Shown here piece after piece: positions 14,801-21,957 of a stretch of 41,674 nucleotides of DNA; position 1 is the first letter of the stretch, and each line of letters begins with the position of its first letter. The notes below the pieces were generated by a model. That model did no database searches. It was not told the origin of the DNA and saw nothing but the letters and a program-made list of their open reading frames with translations. This DNA is from CAZXVW01 sp964644025. GTDB taxonomy: Bacteria > Acidobacteriota > Terriglobia > Bryobacterales > Bryobacteraceae. The position numbers and the translations under genes were made by a program. The stretch covers positions 1 to 41,674 of the forward strand of contig CAZXVW010000011.1 in the NCBI GenBank assembly GCA_964644025.1. The letters run 5' to 3'.

Positions 14801-16112
14801 TGTGGTTCTCCACACGTTGAAGGGTTTCCGCAAGGCTCCGGTTCAGCTCGATGCGGCAGGGCAGGTGCAAGAAACCGTAGACGGGGCCGCTCGCATGCCC
14901 CATTTGCAAGGTGATCGCGTTGTCAATCCAATCGCACATCTTGTAACTGGTCAGCGATCCGTCGGCAATGGCTGGAGAGAACGAGAAATGGGACGGGTAC
15001 AGAATTGGCAGTTGGAGATGAAAGTCTACTGTGAAGATGTCGCCGGCGTTCATCGGGGGTAGGTTGTAGCCGTCACGAGAAGTATTCGTCCCGGCAAAGT
15101 CCACGCCGAGGTGGTTTCGCAGCATGAAGCCCACAATCGGGCGGGGGATGTGCTCACGGGCGACGACGCTAATACGGACGATGATTCTTGACTCCGGCTC
15201 CAAAAGGTGGACAGGCTCACCAGTCGGCCCGAACACAGCGATGCCGAGCACTTCGGCTCTGCGGTCCCCATGCCGGTGATCGATGTTCGGGATGGTGGTC
15301 ACGATCTCCGGGGGCGCGGTGCCCTGCCGCCGGGATGCGGGAGACTGTGGTCGATTGAGTCCGAGGTAGGCCGAGTCTTTTTCGGTCATCGCGGCGAGGT
15401 ACTTCGCGACGACTTTGTCCGTTTGACCGAGTTCGCGAATCCTGCCTCCTTCCAGCCACAGCGTCCGGTCACCGAGAGATTTGACGTCCGGCATGGAATG
15501 CGAGACGAAGAGGATAGTGGTTCCAGCGGCTCGCAACTCGTGAACCTTCCTCATGCACCGCTGGCGAAAGTAAATGTCGCCGACCGCGAGCGCTTCATCG
15601 ACGAGCAAGATGTCAGGATCAACGTGGATTGCCACCGCGAAGGCAAGACGAACCAGCATACCGCTGGAATAGGTTTTCACCGGCTGGTTGATGAAGTCGC
15701 CAATCTCGGCAAACTGTTCAATGGCCGGGTACTTGGCATCCATTTCGGCGGTGGAGAATCCCAGAATGGCACCGTTGAGATAAACGTTCTCGCGGCCGGT
15801 GAACTCCGGGTTGAATCCTGTGCCGAGCTCCAGCAGGGCTGAGACACGGCCGTTGACGGTGATGTTGCCGCGCGTGGGGGAGATGATGCCCGCCGCCAAC
15901 TGAAGCAGTGTACTCTTCCCGGCGCCGTTTTCGCCGATGATGCAGAAGGTCTCACCGCCGCGGATATCAAAGCTGACGTCAGCAAGCGCCCAGTAATCAT
16001 GGTGGTAGCGGCGCCGCTGGAAGGTGAGCAGCTCCTTGAGACGGTCGCCCGGAGCTTCGTAAATGGCGTAACTTTTTGAGACCGCCTGGAATTCAACAAC
16101 GGCGTGGGGCAC
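14793..16112 (-). CDS. Wzt-like ABC transporter ATP-binding protein for polysaccharide export
   Basis: This 439-residue protein has an ABC ATPase of the polysaccharide/teichoic-acid export class: Walker A GENGAGKS (60-67), signature YSSGM (148-152), Walker B ILLVDE (168-173) and the H-loop His205. The C-terminal part (about 265-439) resembles the Wzt C-terminal beta-sandwich that binds the modified non-reducing end of the glycan. It should energise export of a lipid-linked polysaccharide across the inner membrane. The start is GTG 16112 without a clear Shine-Dalgarno sequence. The usual upstream partner permease (Wzm) is absent: upstream are only about 137 bases and a tRNA gene on the other strand. 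A TTGACA on the minus strand (16149-16144) may be its -35. Confidence 0.88.
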   Translation of the reverse strand: MPHAVVEFQAVSKSYAIYEAPGDRLKELLTFQRRRYHHDYWALADVSFDIRGGETFCIIGENGAGKSTLLQLAAGIISPTRGNITVNGRVSALLELGTGFNPEFTGRENVYLNGAILGFSTAEMDAKYPAIEQFAEIGDFINQPVKTYSSGMLVRLAFAVAIHVDPDILLVDEALAVGDIYFRQRCMRKVHELRAAGTTILFVSHSMPDVKSLGDRTLWLEGGRIRELGQTDKVVAKYLAAMTEKDSAYLGLNRPQSPASRRQGTAPPEIVTTIPNIDHRHGDRRAEVLGIAVFGPTGEPVHLLEPESRIIVRISVVAREHIPRPIVGFMLRNHLGVDFAGTNTSRDGYNLPPMNAGDIFTVDFHLQLPILYPSHFSFSPAIADGSLTSYKMCDWIDNAITLQMGHASGPVYGFLHLPCRIELNRSLAETLQRVENHIG

Positions 16113-16249
16113 TAAGAAGACTCTAATGTAGGTGCGGCAATAGTGTCAAATGGCCGCGCCAAAGCTGTCCGAAGCTGGTCGTGGAGCAGGAAGTCACGCA
16201 ATTGACAAGGACGGCTGGTGGCAATTAGGCTGGAAAAAGGGGTGAGTGT

Positions 16250-16326
16250 GCCGGCGTAGCTCAGGTGGTTAGAGCGACGGTCTCATAATCCGTAGGTCGA
16301 AGGTTCGAGTCCTTCCGCCGGCACCA
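16250..16326 (+). tRNA. tRNA-Met (CAT)
   Basis: The 77 bases form a cloverleaf. The acceptor GCCGGCG pairs with CGCCGGC (16316-16322), then come discriminator A and an encoded CCA. The D arm contains AGCTCAGGTGGTTAGAGC, the anticodon loop is CTCATAA (anticodon CAT) and the T arm contains GGTTCGAGTCC. The loop and D arm fit elongator Met rather than initiator; a lysidine-modified Ile tRNA is a less likely reading. A TTGACA at 16202-16207 may be its -35 element. Confidence 0.93.
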
Positions 16327-16340
16327 GTGAAAGGCGCTGG

Positions 16341-17234
16341 TTATTCCTGGCCGATGATGATCTGGTAGATCCGGTCCAGGTCCTCCAGTGAATAATACTC
16401 GATCTCGATTCGTCCCCGTTGTTCCGACTTCTGCACGATGCGCACGCGGGTCCCAAGAACGCGCTCAAGTTCCTCTATGGCGGCTTTTACATTCGGGTCT
16501 TGTTCGATTTCGGCCGGGGTCTTGGGCTCCCTGGGTTCGGTGAGACGATGAACCAGGCGCTCCACCTGGCGCACCGAGAGGCCTTCGGAAGCGGCCTTTT
16601 CCGCTATTTCCTGCTGGAGATCGGCCGTCGGTAGTCCGAGGATGGCGCGGGCATGCCCCATGGAGAGACGCCGCTCGGCGAGCAGGACCTGCACTTGGTC
16701 GGGAAGGCGGAGAAGGCGCAAGGTGTTCGTGATAGTGGACCGGTCCTTTCCGGTCCGCTGGGCGATCTGCTCGTGGGTCAAGTGAAACTCGCGGGCCATA
16801 CGGTCGAAGGCCTGAGCGAGCTCGATCGGATTGAGATCCTCCCGCTGAATGTTCTCTATCAGGGTGAGTTCCAGCAAACGATCATCGGCCAGCTCCTGGA
16901 TCACACACGGAACCGTGTGCAGGCCGGCCAGGCGAGCGGCGCGCCACCTTCGTTCCCCCGCGACCAGCTCATAGCGATTACCGCGGCGGCGGGCGATGAG
17001 GGGCTGGATGATACCGTTGGTGCGAATGGACTGTGCAAGTTCGGCGAGCCGGTCCGGTTGAAAGATGGTCCTCGGTTGGAGAGGATTGGGGTCGATCTGA
17101 TCGATCGGCAATTGGGTCAATCCCTGAGCTGAGGCGGCCGCCGGCGTACCAGTCGACGGCACTGGCCGGGAAGGAAGAAGAGCTGACAGGCCCCTGCCGA
17201 GGGCCTTACGTGAACGCTCGGGTTTGCTGCTCAT
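16341..17234 (-). CDS. parB: Chromosome partitioning protein ParB
   Basis: The 297-residue protein is a chromosomal ParB, a CTP-dependent clamp that loads at parS and spreads to help segregate the origin. It begins with the typical KALGRGLSALLP tail (ParA-activating N-terminus). It carries LVAGERRWRAARLAG (nucleotide-binding box), LIENIQREDLNPIELAQAF, a helix-turn-helix region (LTHEQIAQRTGKDRSTITNTLRLL) and a C-terminal dimer domain ending in LEDLDRIYQIIIGQE. I chose ATG 17234, preceded by AAGGAG; the frame stays open to 17294 but that part is not family-like. The start overlaps the end of parA by 29 bases. Confidence 0.95.
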   Translation of the reverse strand: MSSKPERSRKALGRGLSALLPSRPVPSTGTPAAASAQGLTQLPIDQIDPNPLQPRTIFQPDRLAELAQSIRTNGIIQPLIARRRGNRYELVAGERRWRAARLAGLHTVPCVIQELADDRLLELTLIENIQREDLNPIELAQAFDRMAREFHLTHEQIAQRTGKDRSTITNTLRLLRLPDQVQVLLAERRLSMGHARAILGLPTADLQQEIAEKAASEGLSVRQVERLVHRLTEPREPKTPAEIEQDPNVKAAIEELERVLGTRVRIVQKSEQRGRIEIEYYSLEDLDRIYQIIIGQE

Positions 17235-17988
17235 TCTGAAGGATCTCCTTGGCAAGCTTGATGTAGCACTCCGCCCCGCGAGAGCGCACGTCATAAAGCA
17301 GAATCGGTTTCCCGTGGCTGGGAGCTTCGGCTAAGCGTACGCTTCTGGGGATTACCGTGCGAAAGACTTCGTCGGCGAAGAACTCCTTCAAGTCCTGGGC
17401 CACCTGTTTTGCGAGATTGGTGCGCTCATCGTACATCGTGAGCAGGATCCCCTCGATCTGGAGAGGGTGGTGGAAGGACGAGCGGACGCCCTCGATTGTA
17501 TCCAGAAGCTGAGAGATGCCTTCCAAGGCGAAGAACTCGCATTGGATAGGAATGAGAACCGAGTCGGCGGCAATGAGTGCGTTCAGGGTGAGCAGGTCCA
17601 GCGCCGGCGGGCAGTCGATGATAATGAAACGGTAGTTCTGCCGAAGCGGTGCGATTTTGTCTCGCAGCCGGAACTCTCGGCGGTCCACGTCGACGAGCTC
17701 CAGGTTGGCGGCAACAAGGTTTCTATCGGCTGGGGCGAGGTCCAGGCCGTAGAACTCTGTCTGAACGATAACCGCGGCGAGGTCCTCCTTGCCAACAACG
17801 GCGTCGTACACCTTGAGATCGTCCGTGGTCTTGGGAAGACCAAGGCCGGTAGTGGCGTTGCCTTGGGGATCGCAATCGATAACGAGGACGCGGAGGTCAT
17901 TGGCGGCGAGGGACGCAGCGAGATTGATGGCGGTGGTTGTCTTCCCGACGCCTCCCTTTTGATTGGCGATCGCGATCACCTTAGCCAT
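17206..17988 (-). CDS. parA: Chromosome partitioning ATPase ParA (Soj)
   Basis: This 260-residue protein is a ParA/MinD-class ATPase with the deviant Walker A KGGVGKTTT near the N-terminus, VIDCDPQGNATTGLG and FIIIDCPPALDLLTLNAL. It works with ParB and parS in chromosome segregation. I chose ATG 17988 (MAKVIAIANQKGG); a TTG at 17997 is possible but has no proper ribosome site. It follows rsmG, and two parS-like sites lie in or just before its leader. A TGC-TAGCAT sequence within the 18004-18015 palindrome could be its extended -10. Confidence 0.95.
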   Translation of the reverse strand: MAKVIAIANQKGGVGKTTTAINLAASLAANDLRVLVIDCDPQGNATTGLGLPKTTDDLKVYDAVVGKEDLAAVIVQTEFYGLDLAPADRNLVAANLELVDVDRREFRLRDKIAPLRQNYRFIIIDCPPALDLLTLNALIAADSVLIPIQCEFFALEGISQLLDTIEGVRSSFHHPLQIEGILLTMYDERTNLAKQVAQDLKEFFADEVFRTVIPRSVRLAEAPSHGKPILLYDVRSRGAECYIKLAKEILQNEQQTRAFT

Positions 17989-18003
17989 GGCGGGCAACCC
18001 TCA

Positions 18004-18015
18004 CATGCTAGCATG
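18004..18015. repeat. 12-base perfect palindrome beside parS
   Basis: CATGCTAGCATG is self-complementary and its last two bases overlap the first parS-like site. It lies 16 bases upstream of the parA start on the minus strand. It may be part of the parA promoter, since TGCTAGCAT resembles an extended -10, or an operator. Confidence 0.4.
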
Positions 18016-18029
18016 TTCCACGGGGAACG
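18014..18029. promoter_or_regulatory. parS-like centromere site 1
   Basis: TGTTCCACGGGGAACG matches the parS consensus TGTTTCACGTGAAACA in its GTT.CACG..GAAC skeleton, with several substitutions. It lies in the parA leader, 41 bases from a better copy, at the usual position in a parAB-rsmG-mnmG cluster. It is the weaker of the two sites. Confidence 0.6.
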
Positions 18030-18045
18030 TTGGCTCCACATTCTA

Positions 18046-18654
18046 TCACCCTGACGTTCCACGTGAAACACGACCCAGGAGTATCACCCCCTGGCTACCC
18101 CAGGGCAGCGGTATCAGGTCATGCCACAGGATCCGCCCCGCCGACACGAGCTCTGCTGCAACCGCCCGGCTGGTCAGCAGGCCGATATTCTCGCCGAGGT
18201 GAGCAAGGGAGCCAGACAATCGCCGGCAGTTCACGGCCCTGGCAATCACCCAGTCAAACCGCTGCTGTAACTGCTCTGCACGAGCCTCAACGACGCGGAT
18301 GTTTTTCAAGTCTCGGGTGCACTCGCGCAAGAAGACGCACTTCCGCGAATGCGACTCCACCAAAGTCACCGCGCAATCTGTGCGGAGCACCGCCACGGGA
18401 AAACCAGGAAAACCTGCGCCGGACCCTATGTCGGCGATCCTGAGCGGTACGTTCGGCAAGCACGCGCCCAGGGCCAGCGATTCGCAATAGTGCCGAACGA
18501 TGATATCCGCCGGGTGCCTCAGGCTAGTGAGATTGATCTTTTCATTCCACCGGCGCAGCAGATCGTAGTGCCGCTCGAGAGCCAGGAGCTCAGGCTGACT
18601 GAGCTCGCAAATTCCCTTCAAGTGCGAGAGCAGGGATGACTGGAATTCGCTCAT
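18046..18654 (-). CDS. rsmG: 16S rRNA (guanine-527-N7)-methyltransferase RsmG
   Basis: The 202-residue protein matches RsmG (GidB), which makes m7G527 in 16S rRNA. Motifs include LLRRWNEKINLTSLRHPADIIVRHYCESL, the SAM-binding IADIGSGAGFPGFPVAVLR, VTLVESHSRKCVFLRE and VVEARAEQ. Its ATG overlaps the mnmG stop (ATGA), and parA follows, the standard gidA-gidB-soj-spo0J order. The C-terminus contains a parS site in its codons. Confidence 0.95.
   Translation of the reverse strand: MSEFQSSLLSHLKGICELSQPELLALERHYDLLRRWNEKINLTSLRHPADIIVRHYCESLALGACLPNVPLRIADIGSGAGFPGFPVAVLRTDCAVTLVESHSRKCVFLRECTRDLKNIRVVEARAEQLQQRFDWVIARAVNCRRLSGSLAHLGENIGLLTSRAVAAELVSAGRILWHDLIPLPWGSQGVILLGRVSRGTSG
18055..18070. promoter_or_regulatory. 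parS centromere site 2, inside the rsmG 3' end
   Basis: CGTTCCACGTGAAACA differs from the parS consensus at two of 16 bases. It encodes part of the RsmG C-terminus (VSRGT on the minus strand), so the site and the protein share sequence. ParB should load here, which places this cluster near the replication origin in most bacteria. Confidence 0.85.
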
Positions 18655-20516
18655 GCACTTCGGCTGGCCAAGCTGAGATAGCAGTCCAATACCGCCACCG
18701 CCGCCGGTGTGATCCCGGGTATCCTGCCCGCCTGGCCCAACGTCCGAGGGCCTACGCGCCGCAGCTTCTCCACGACCTCGAGGGAAAGTCCCGGAATGCC
18801 CTCGAAGTCGAAGCTCGGCGGGATCCGGCGTCGCTCGGCCTCTTGCAGCCGTTTGATCTGCCGCTCCTGTTGGCGGATGTACCCCTCGTACTTGATCTCG
18901 GTCTCAACGCTCGTCAGGAGGCCGCGTACCGGCTTGTTCCCCAGCGATTTCTCAATCCAGTTGCCGAGCTGCGCGATTCGCGACTCGGGACGTTTGAGCC
19001 ATTGTGCCAGCAAGGGGCGATCATCGGCGGCTAGCTGAAGCTGGGGAAAACGCCCGCCATCGGCGCGAGTCCTGGTCAGAAGGTCCATCAGACATTTCTT
19101 CTGCTCTTGCTTGCGCTGAAAGAGCTGCCATCGTCGCTCACTCACCAGGCCGACCCGACGTCCTATCCCGGTGAGCCGCTCGTCTGCGTTATCGATCCGC
19201 AGGTGCAAGCGAAACTCAGCGCGGGAAGTAAACATCCTGTAAGGTTCATCCGTTCCCTTGGTCACGAGATCGTCAATCAGGATGCCGGTGTAGCCGTCAG
19301 TGCGACTGATGATCACCGGGTCATCTCTGCCAATAAAGCAAGCAGCGTTAATTCCGGCCATGATGCCCTGGCAGGCGGCTTCCTCGTAGCCGGATGTGCC
19401 GTTGATCTGCCCTGCCAGGAAAAGCCCGCGAATTTGCTTTACCTCCAGGCTGTGATACAGCTCTCGCGGATCAATTGCATCATATTCGATCGCATACCCG
19501 GGCCGAATCATCTCCGCATTTTCCAGACCCGGAACTGAGGCTACCATGGCTTCCTGGACATCGATGGGCATGCTTGTCGGCATGCCATTGGCATAGATCT
19601 CGTAGGTATCCAGACCCTCGGGCTCCAGGAAAATTTGGTGCCGCGTCTTGTCGGGGAACTTCACCACCTTGTCCTCGATAGAGGGACAGTAGCGTGGACC
19701 GATCCCCTCGATCTGCCCGCTGTACAAGGGAGCCCGGTGAATGTTTCGCAACAGGATTTGCTTTGTCTCCTCGGTAGTGAACCCGATGTGACAGTTGACT
19801 TGCGGCCGATCGATCCGCTCGGTCAGAAAGGAGAATGGGGTGGGAACCGGGTCGCCAGGTTGCGGCTCAAACTTCGACCAGTCAATGGTTCGGCCGTCCA
19901 AACGTGGGGGTGTGCCCGTCTTCAGCCGCACCCAGCGGAGGCCAAGGCTCCTGAGCTGTTCGCCGAGGAGCTTTGAGGGTGGTTCCCCATTGCGTCCGCA
20001 AACATATGTGGCTTCCCCAATATGAGCCAAGCCGTTCAGGAACGTTCCCGAAGTCACGATCACCGTGTCGGACCGAATCTCGCGCCCATCTCGCAGCAGA
20101 ACCCCCGCGACGCGGCGAGGTGGCCCATCCAAGATCTGCAAACCGGCCACCTCGGCTTGAAGGAGGCGAAGATTTGGCTCCTCCTCCAACACCTCTCGCA
20201 TTCGAGTGCGGTACCTCTTCTTATCACACTGAGCGCGCGGTGACCATACCGCCGGGCCACGGCTCGTATTGAGCAGGCGGAATTGGATCCCCACCGCGTC
20301 GGTTACCTCACCCATGGCGCCACCGAGGGCATCCACTTCCCGCACCAAGTGCCCTTTCGCGATGCCTCCAATAGCCGGGTTGCAGGACATCTGAGCCACC
20401 AGGTCGAGATTCATGGTAACCACGGCGGTTTTCAGACCGAGCCGGGCACATGCCCGCGCCGCCTCGCAGCCAGCATGCCCAGCGCCGACCACGACCGCAT
20501 CGTACTTCCTCGGCAT
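18651..20516 (-). CDS. mnmG: tRNA uridine-5-carboxymethylaminomethyl modification enzyme MnmG
   Basis: This 621-residue FAD protein (GidA) works with MnmE to modify U34 of several tRNAs. It starts YDAVVVGAGHAGCEAARA (FAD-binding), then has MSCNPAIGGIAKGHLVREVDALGG, LNTSRGPAVWSPRAQCDK and a C-terminal helical region ending LEVVEKLRRVGPRTLGQAGRIPGITPAAV. The reading frame stays open upstream, across the antisense strand of purD, for about 400 codons, but that part has no family similarity. ATG 20516 is the conserved start. No Shine-Dalgarno sequence precedes it; TACAAT (20529-20524) lies 7 bases upstream, suggesting a leaderless mRNA. Confidence 0.95.
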   Translation of the reverse strand: MPRKYDAVVVGAGHAGCEAARACARLGLKTAVVTMNLDLVAQMSCNPAIGGIAKGHLVREVDALGGAMGEVTDAVGIQFRLLNTSRGPAVWSPRAQCDKKRYRTRMREVLEEEPNLRLLQAEVAGLQILDGPPRRVAGVLLRDGREIRSDTVIVTSGTFLNGLAHIGEATYVCGRNGEPPSKLLGEQLRSLGLRWVRLKTGTPPRLDGRTIDWSKFEPQPGDPVPTPFSFLTERIDRPQVNCHIGFTTEETKQILLRNIHRAPLYSGQIEGIGPRYCPSIEDKVVKFPDKTRHQIFLEPEGLDTYEIYANGMPTSMPIDVQEAMVASVPGLENAEMIRPGYAIEYDAIDPRELYHSLEVKQIRGLFLAGQINGTSGYEEAACQGIMAGINAACFIGRDDPVIISRTDGYTGILIDDLVTKGTDEPYRMFTSRAEFRLHLRIDNADERLTGIGRRVGLVSERRWQLFQRKQEQKKCLMDLLTRTRADGGRFPQLQLAADDRPLLAQWLKRPESRIAQLGNWIEKSLGNKPVRGLLTSVETEIKYEGYIRQQERQIKRLQEAERRRIPPSFDFEGIPGLSLEVVEKLRRVGPRTLGQAGRIPGITPAAVAVLDCYLSLASRSA

Positions 20517-20551
20517 TGATATTATTGTATCGCTATGAGGATATTGGTCAT
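20517..20551. promoter_or_regulatory. Compact divergent mnmG/purD promoter region
   Basis: Only 18 bases separate the two start codons. On the minus strand, ATGACC (20551-20546), 16 bases, then TACAAT (20529-20524) end 7 bases before the mnmG ATG. On the plus strand, TATTAT (20520-20525) ends 9 bases before the purD ATG. The two -10 elements overlap, and neither gene has a Shine-Dalgarno sequence. The promoters must therefore use each other's coding sequence for the -35. Confidence 0.55.
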
Positions 20552-21752
20552 CGGCGGCGGCGGGCGTGAGCACGCCCTGGCCTGGAAGCTTGCACAAAGT
20601 ACTCTTTGTGACAAAGTCTATGCCTGTCCCGGCAATCCCGGGATTGCCGAGGTCGCCGAGTGCATCCAACCGGTGGCCGGCGGCGTGGAAGGTTTTCTCC
20701 AGATCGCGGAGGAAAAGGATATCGATCTGACAGTGGTGGGGCCGGAAGCTCCGCTGGTAGAGGGTGTCGCTGACGCCTTCCGGGCGCGAGGCCGCAAGAT
20801 CATTGGTCCTACGGCTAAGGCGGCGCGGCTGGAGGGCAGCAAAGTCTTCGCCAAGCAGTTCATGAAGGAGGCTGGGATTCCGACAGCCCGATTCGAAGCG
20901 GTCCAGGATGCCGCCGAAGCGCGCCGAGTCCTCAACCGCTTTGACTTCCCGTTGGTATTGAAGGCTGACGGCCTCGCCGCGGGCAAAGGCGTCGTCATTG
21001 TGAATGACGAAAAAGAGGCGGAGGCGGCGCTGGAGCGGCTTCCGAAGGGGCGGTTTGTTGTCGAAGAACGTCTGGTCGGTGAGGAGGTCAGTTTCATTGT
21101 TCTTAGCGACGGGAAGCGCGCCATTCCGTTTGAGACGACACAGGATCACAAGCCGGTCTTCGATGGTGACCGGGGCCCGAACACCGGAGGGATGGGCGCC
21201 TATTGCGACACACGAATCCTGACGGAAGAGCAAAGACACCAGATCACCGAGCGCATCATTGAGCCGGTTCTCGATCACATGCGCGTCCGGGGCGAGCCGT
21301 TCACCGGTTTTCTTTACGCCGGCTTGATGATCACCGCAGAGGGGCCAAAGGTATTGGAGTTTAATGTGCGGATGGGCGATCCGGAAGCGCAACCGTTGAT
21401 GCACCGGATGGACGGTGACTTTGTGGCGACGCTCGTTGAAGGGTCTCCGATGCAGTGGCGGCCGGAGCCTTCGGTCTGCGTGGTGATGGCCGCTCACGGC
21501 TACCCCGGTCCGCCGAGGAAAGGCGATTTGATCACGGGTATCGAAACCTGCGGGGCCACGGTGTTTCAGGCCGGCACCAGGAGGAGCTCGGAAGGACTGG
21601 TCACCGCCGGAGGCCGGGTTCTCGGCGTCACAGCGGGGGGCCCGGATCTGAAATCTGCCATCGAGAAGACCTACGAGGCGGTCAGGAAGATTCACTTTGA
21701 TGGAGCGCACTATCGGACCGATATTGGCCAGAAGGGCTTGAAGCGCTGGTAG
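20535..21752 (+). CDS. purD: Phosphoribosylamine-glycine ligase PurD
   Basis: The 405-residue protein is GAR synthetase, the second step of purine synthesis, joining glycine to 5-phosphoribosylamine with ATP. It has MRILVIGGGGREHALAWKL, VGPEAPLVEGVADAF, the ATP-grasp stretches PLVLKADGLAAGKGVVI and QDHKPVFDGDRGPNTGGMGAY, and the metal-site FNVRMGDPEAQPLM. Length is slightly under the usual 420-430. The start codon lacks a Shine-Dalgarno sequence. It diverges from mnmG by 18 bases and is followed after 11 bases by tRNA-Arg. Confidence 0.96.
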   Translation: MRILVIGGGGREHALAWKLAQSTLCDKVYACPGNPGIAEVAECIQPVAGGVEGFLQIAEEKDIDLTVVGPEAPLVEGVADAFRARGRKIIGPTAKAARLEGSKVFAKQFMKEAGIPTARFEAVQDAAEARRVLNRFDFPLVLKADGLAAGKGVVIVNDEKEAEAALERLPKGRFVVEERLVGEEVSFIVLSDGKRAIPFETTQDHKPVFDGDRGPNTGGMGAYCDTRILTEEQRHQITERIIEPVLDHMRVRGEPFTGFLYAGLMITAEGPKVLEFNVRMGDPEAQPLMHRMDGDFVATLVEGSPMQWRPEPSVCVVMAAHGYPGPPRKGDLITGIETCGATVFQAGTRRSSEGLVTAGGRVLGVTAGGPDLKSAIEKTYEAVRKIHFDGAHYRTDIGQKGLKRW

Positions 21753-21763
21753 AATGAACGAGT

Positions 21764-21840
21764 GGGGACGTAGCTCAGTTGGATAGAGCGGTCGCCTCCT
21801 AAGCGACAGGCCGGCAGTTCGAATCTGCCCGTCCCTACCA
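21764..21840 (+). tRNA. tRNA-Arg (CCT)
   Basis: The 77-base cloverleaf has acceptor GGGGACG/CGTCCCT (ending in a G-U pair), discriminator A and an encoded CCA. The D arm is AGCTCAGTTGGATAGAGC, the anticodon stem GTCGC/GCGAC encloses CTCCTAA (anticodon CCT, reading AGG), and the T arm includes GTTCGAATC. It lies 11 bases after purD and may be cotranscribed. A run of seven Ts follows shortly after. Confidence 0.94.
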
Positions 21841-21957
21841 TCCCTGTTTTTTTCTTAATCCCTGGTGGGCAGGGCTGGAGCCGGATGCCGGTGATGAGGT
21901 GACATCTGGGGCGACTGATTCCCCGTCCACTCATCCAGCCAAGGTAAGCTTATTTGT

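Noticed and set aside
20517..21710. MnmG reading frame remains open for about 400 more codons on the strand opposite purD.
   Set aside because: The extension has no MnmG similarity, the conserved MPRKYDAVVVGAGHAG start is at 20516, and purD on the other strand is unmistakable. Long antisense frames are common in GC-rich coding DNA.
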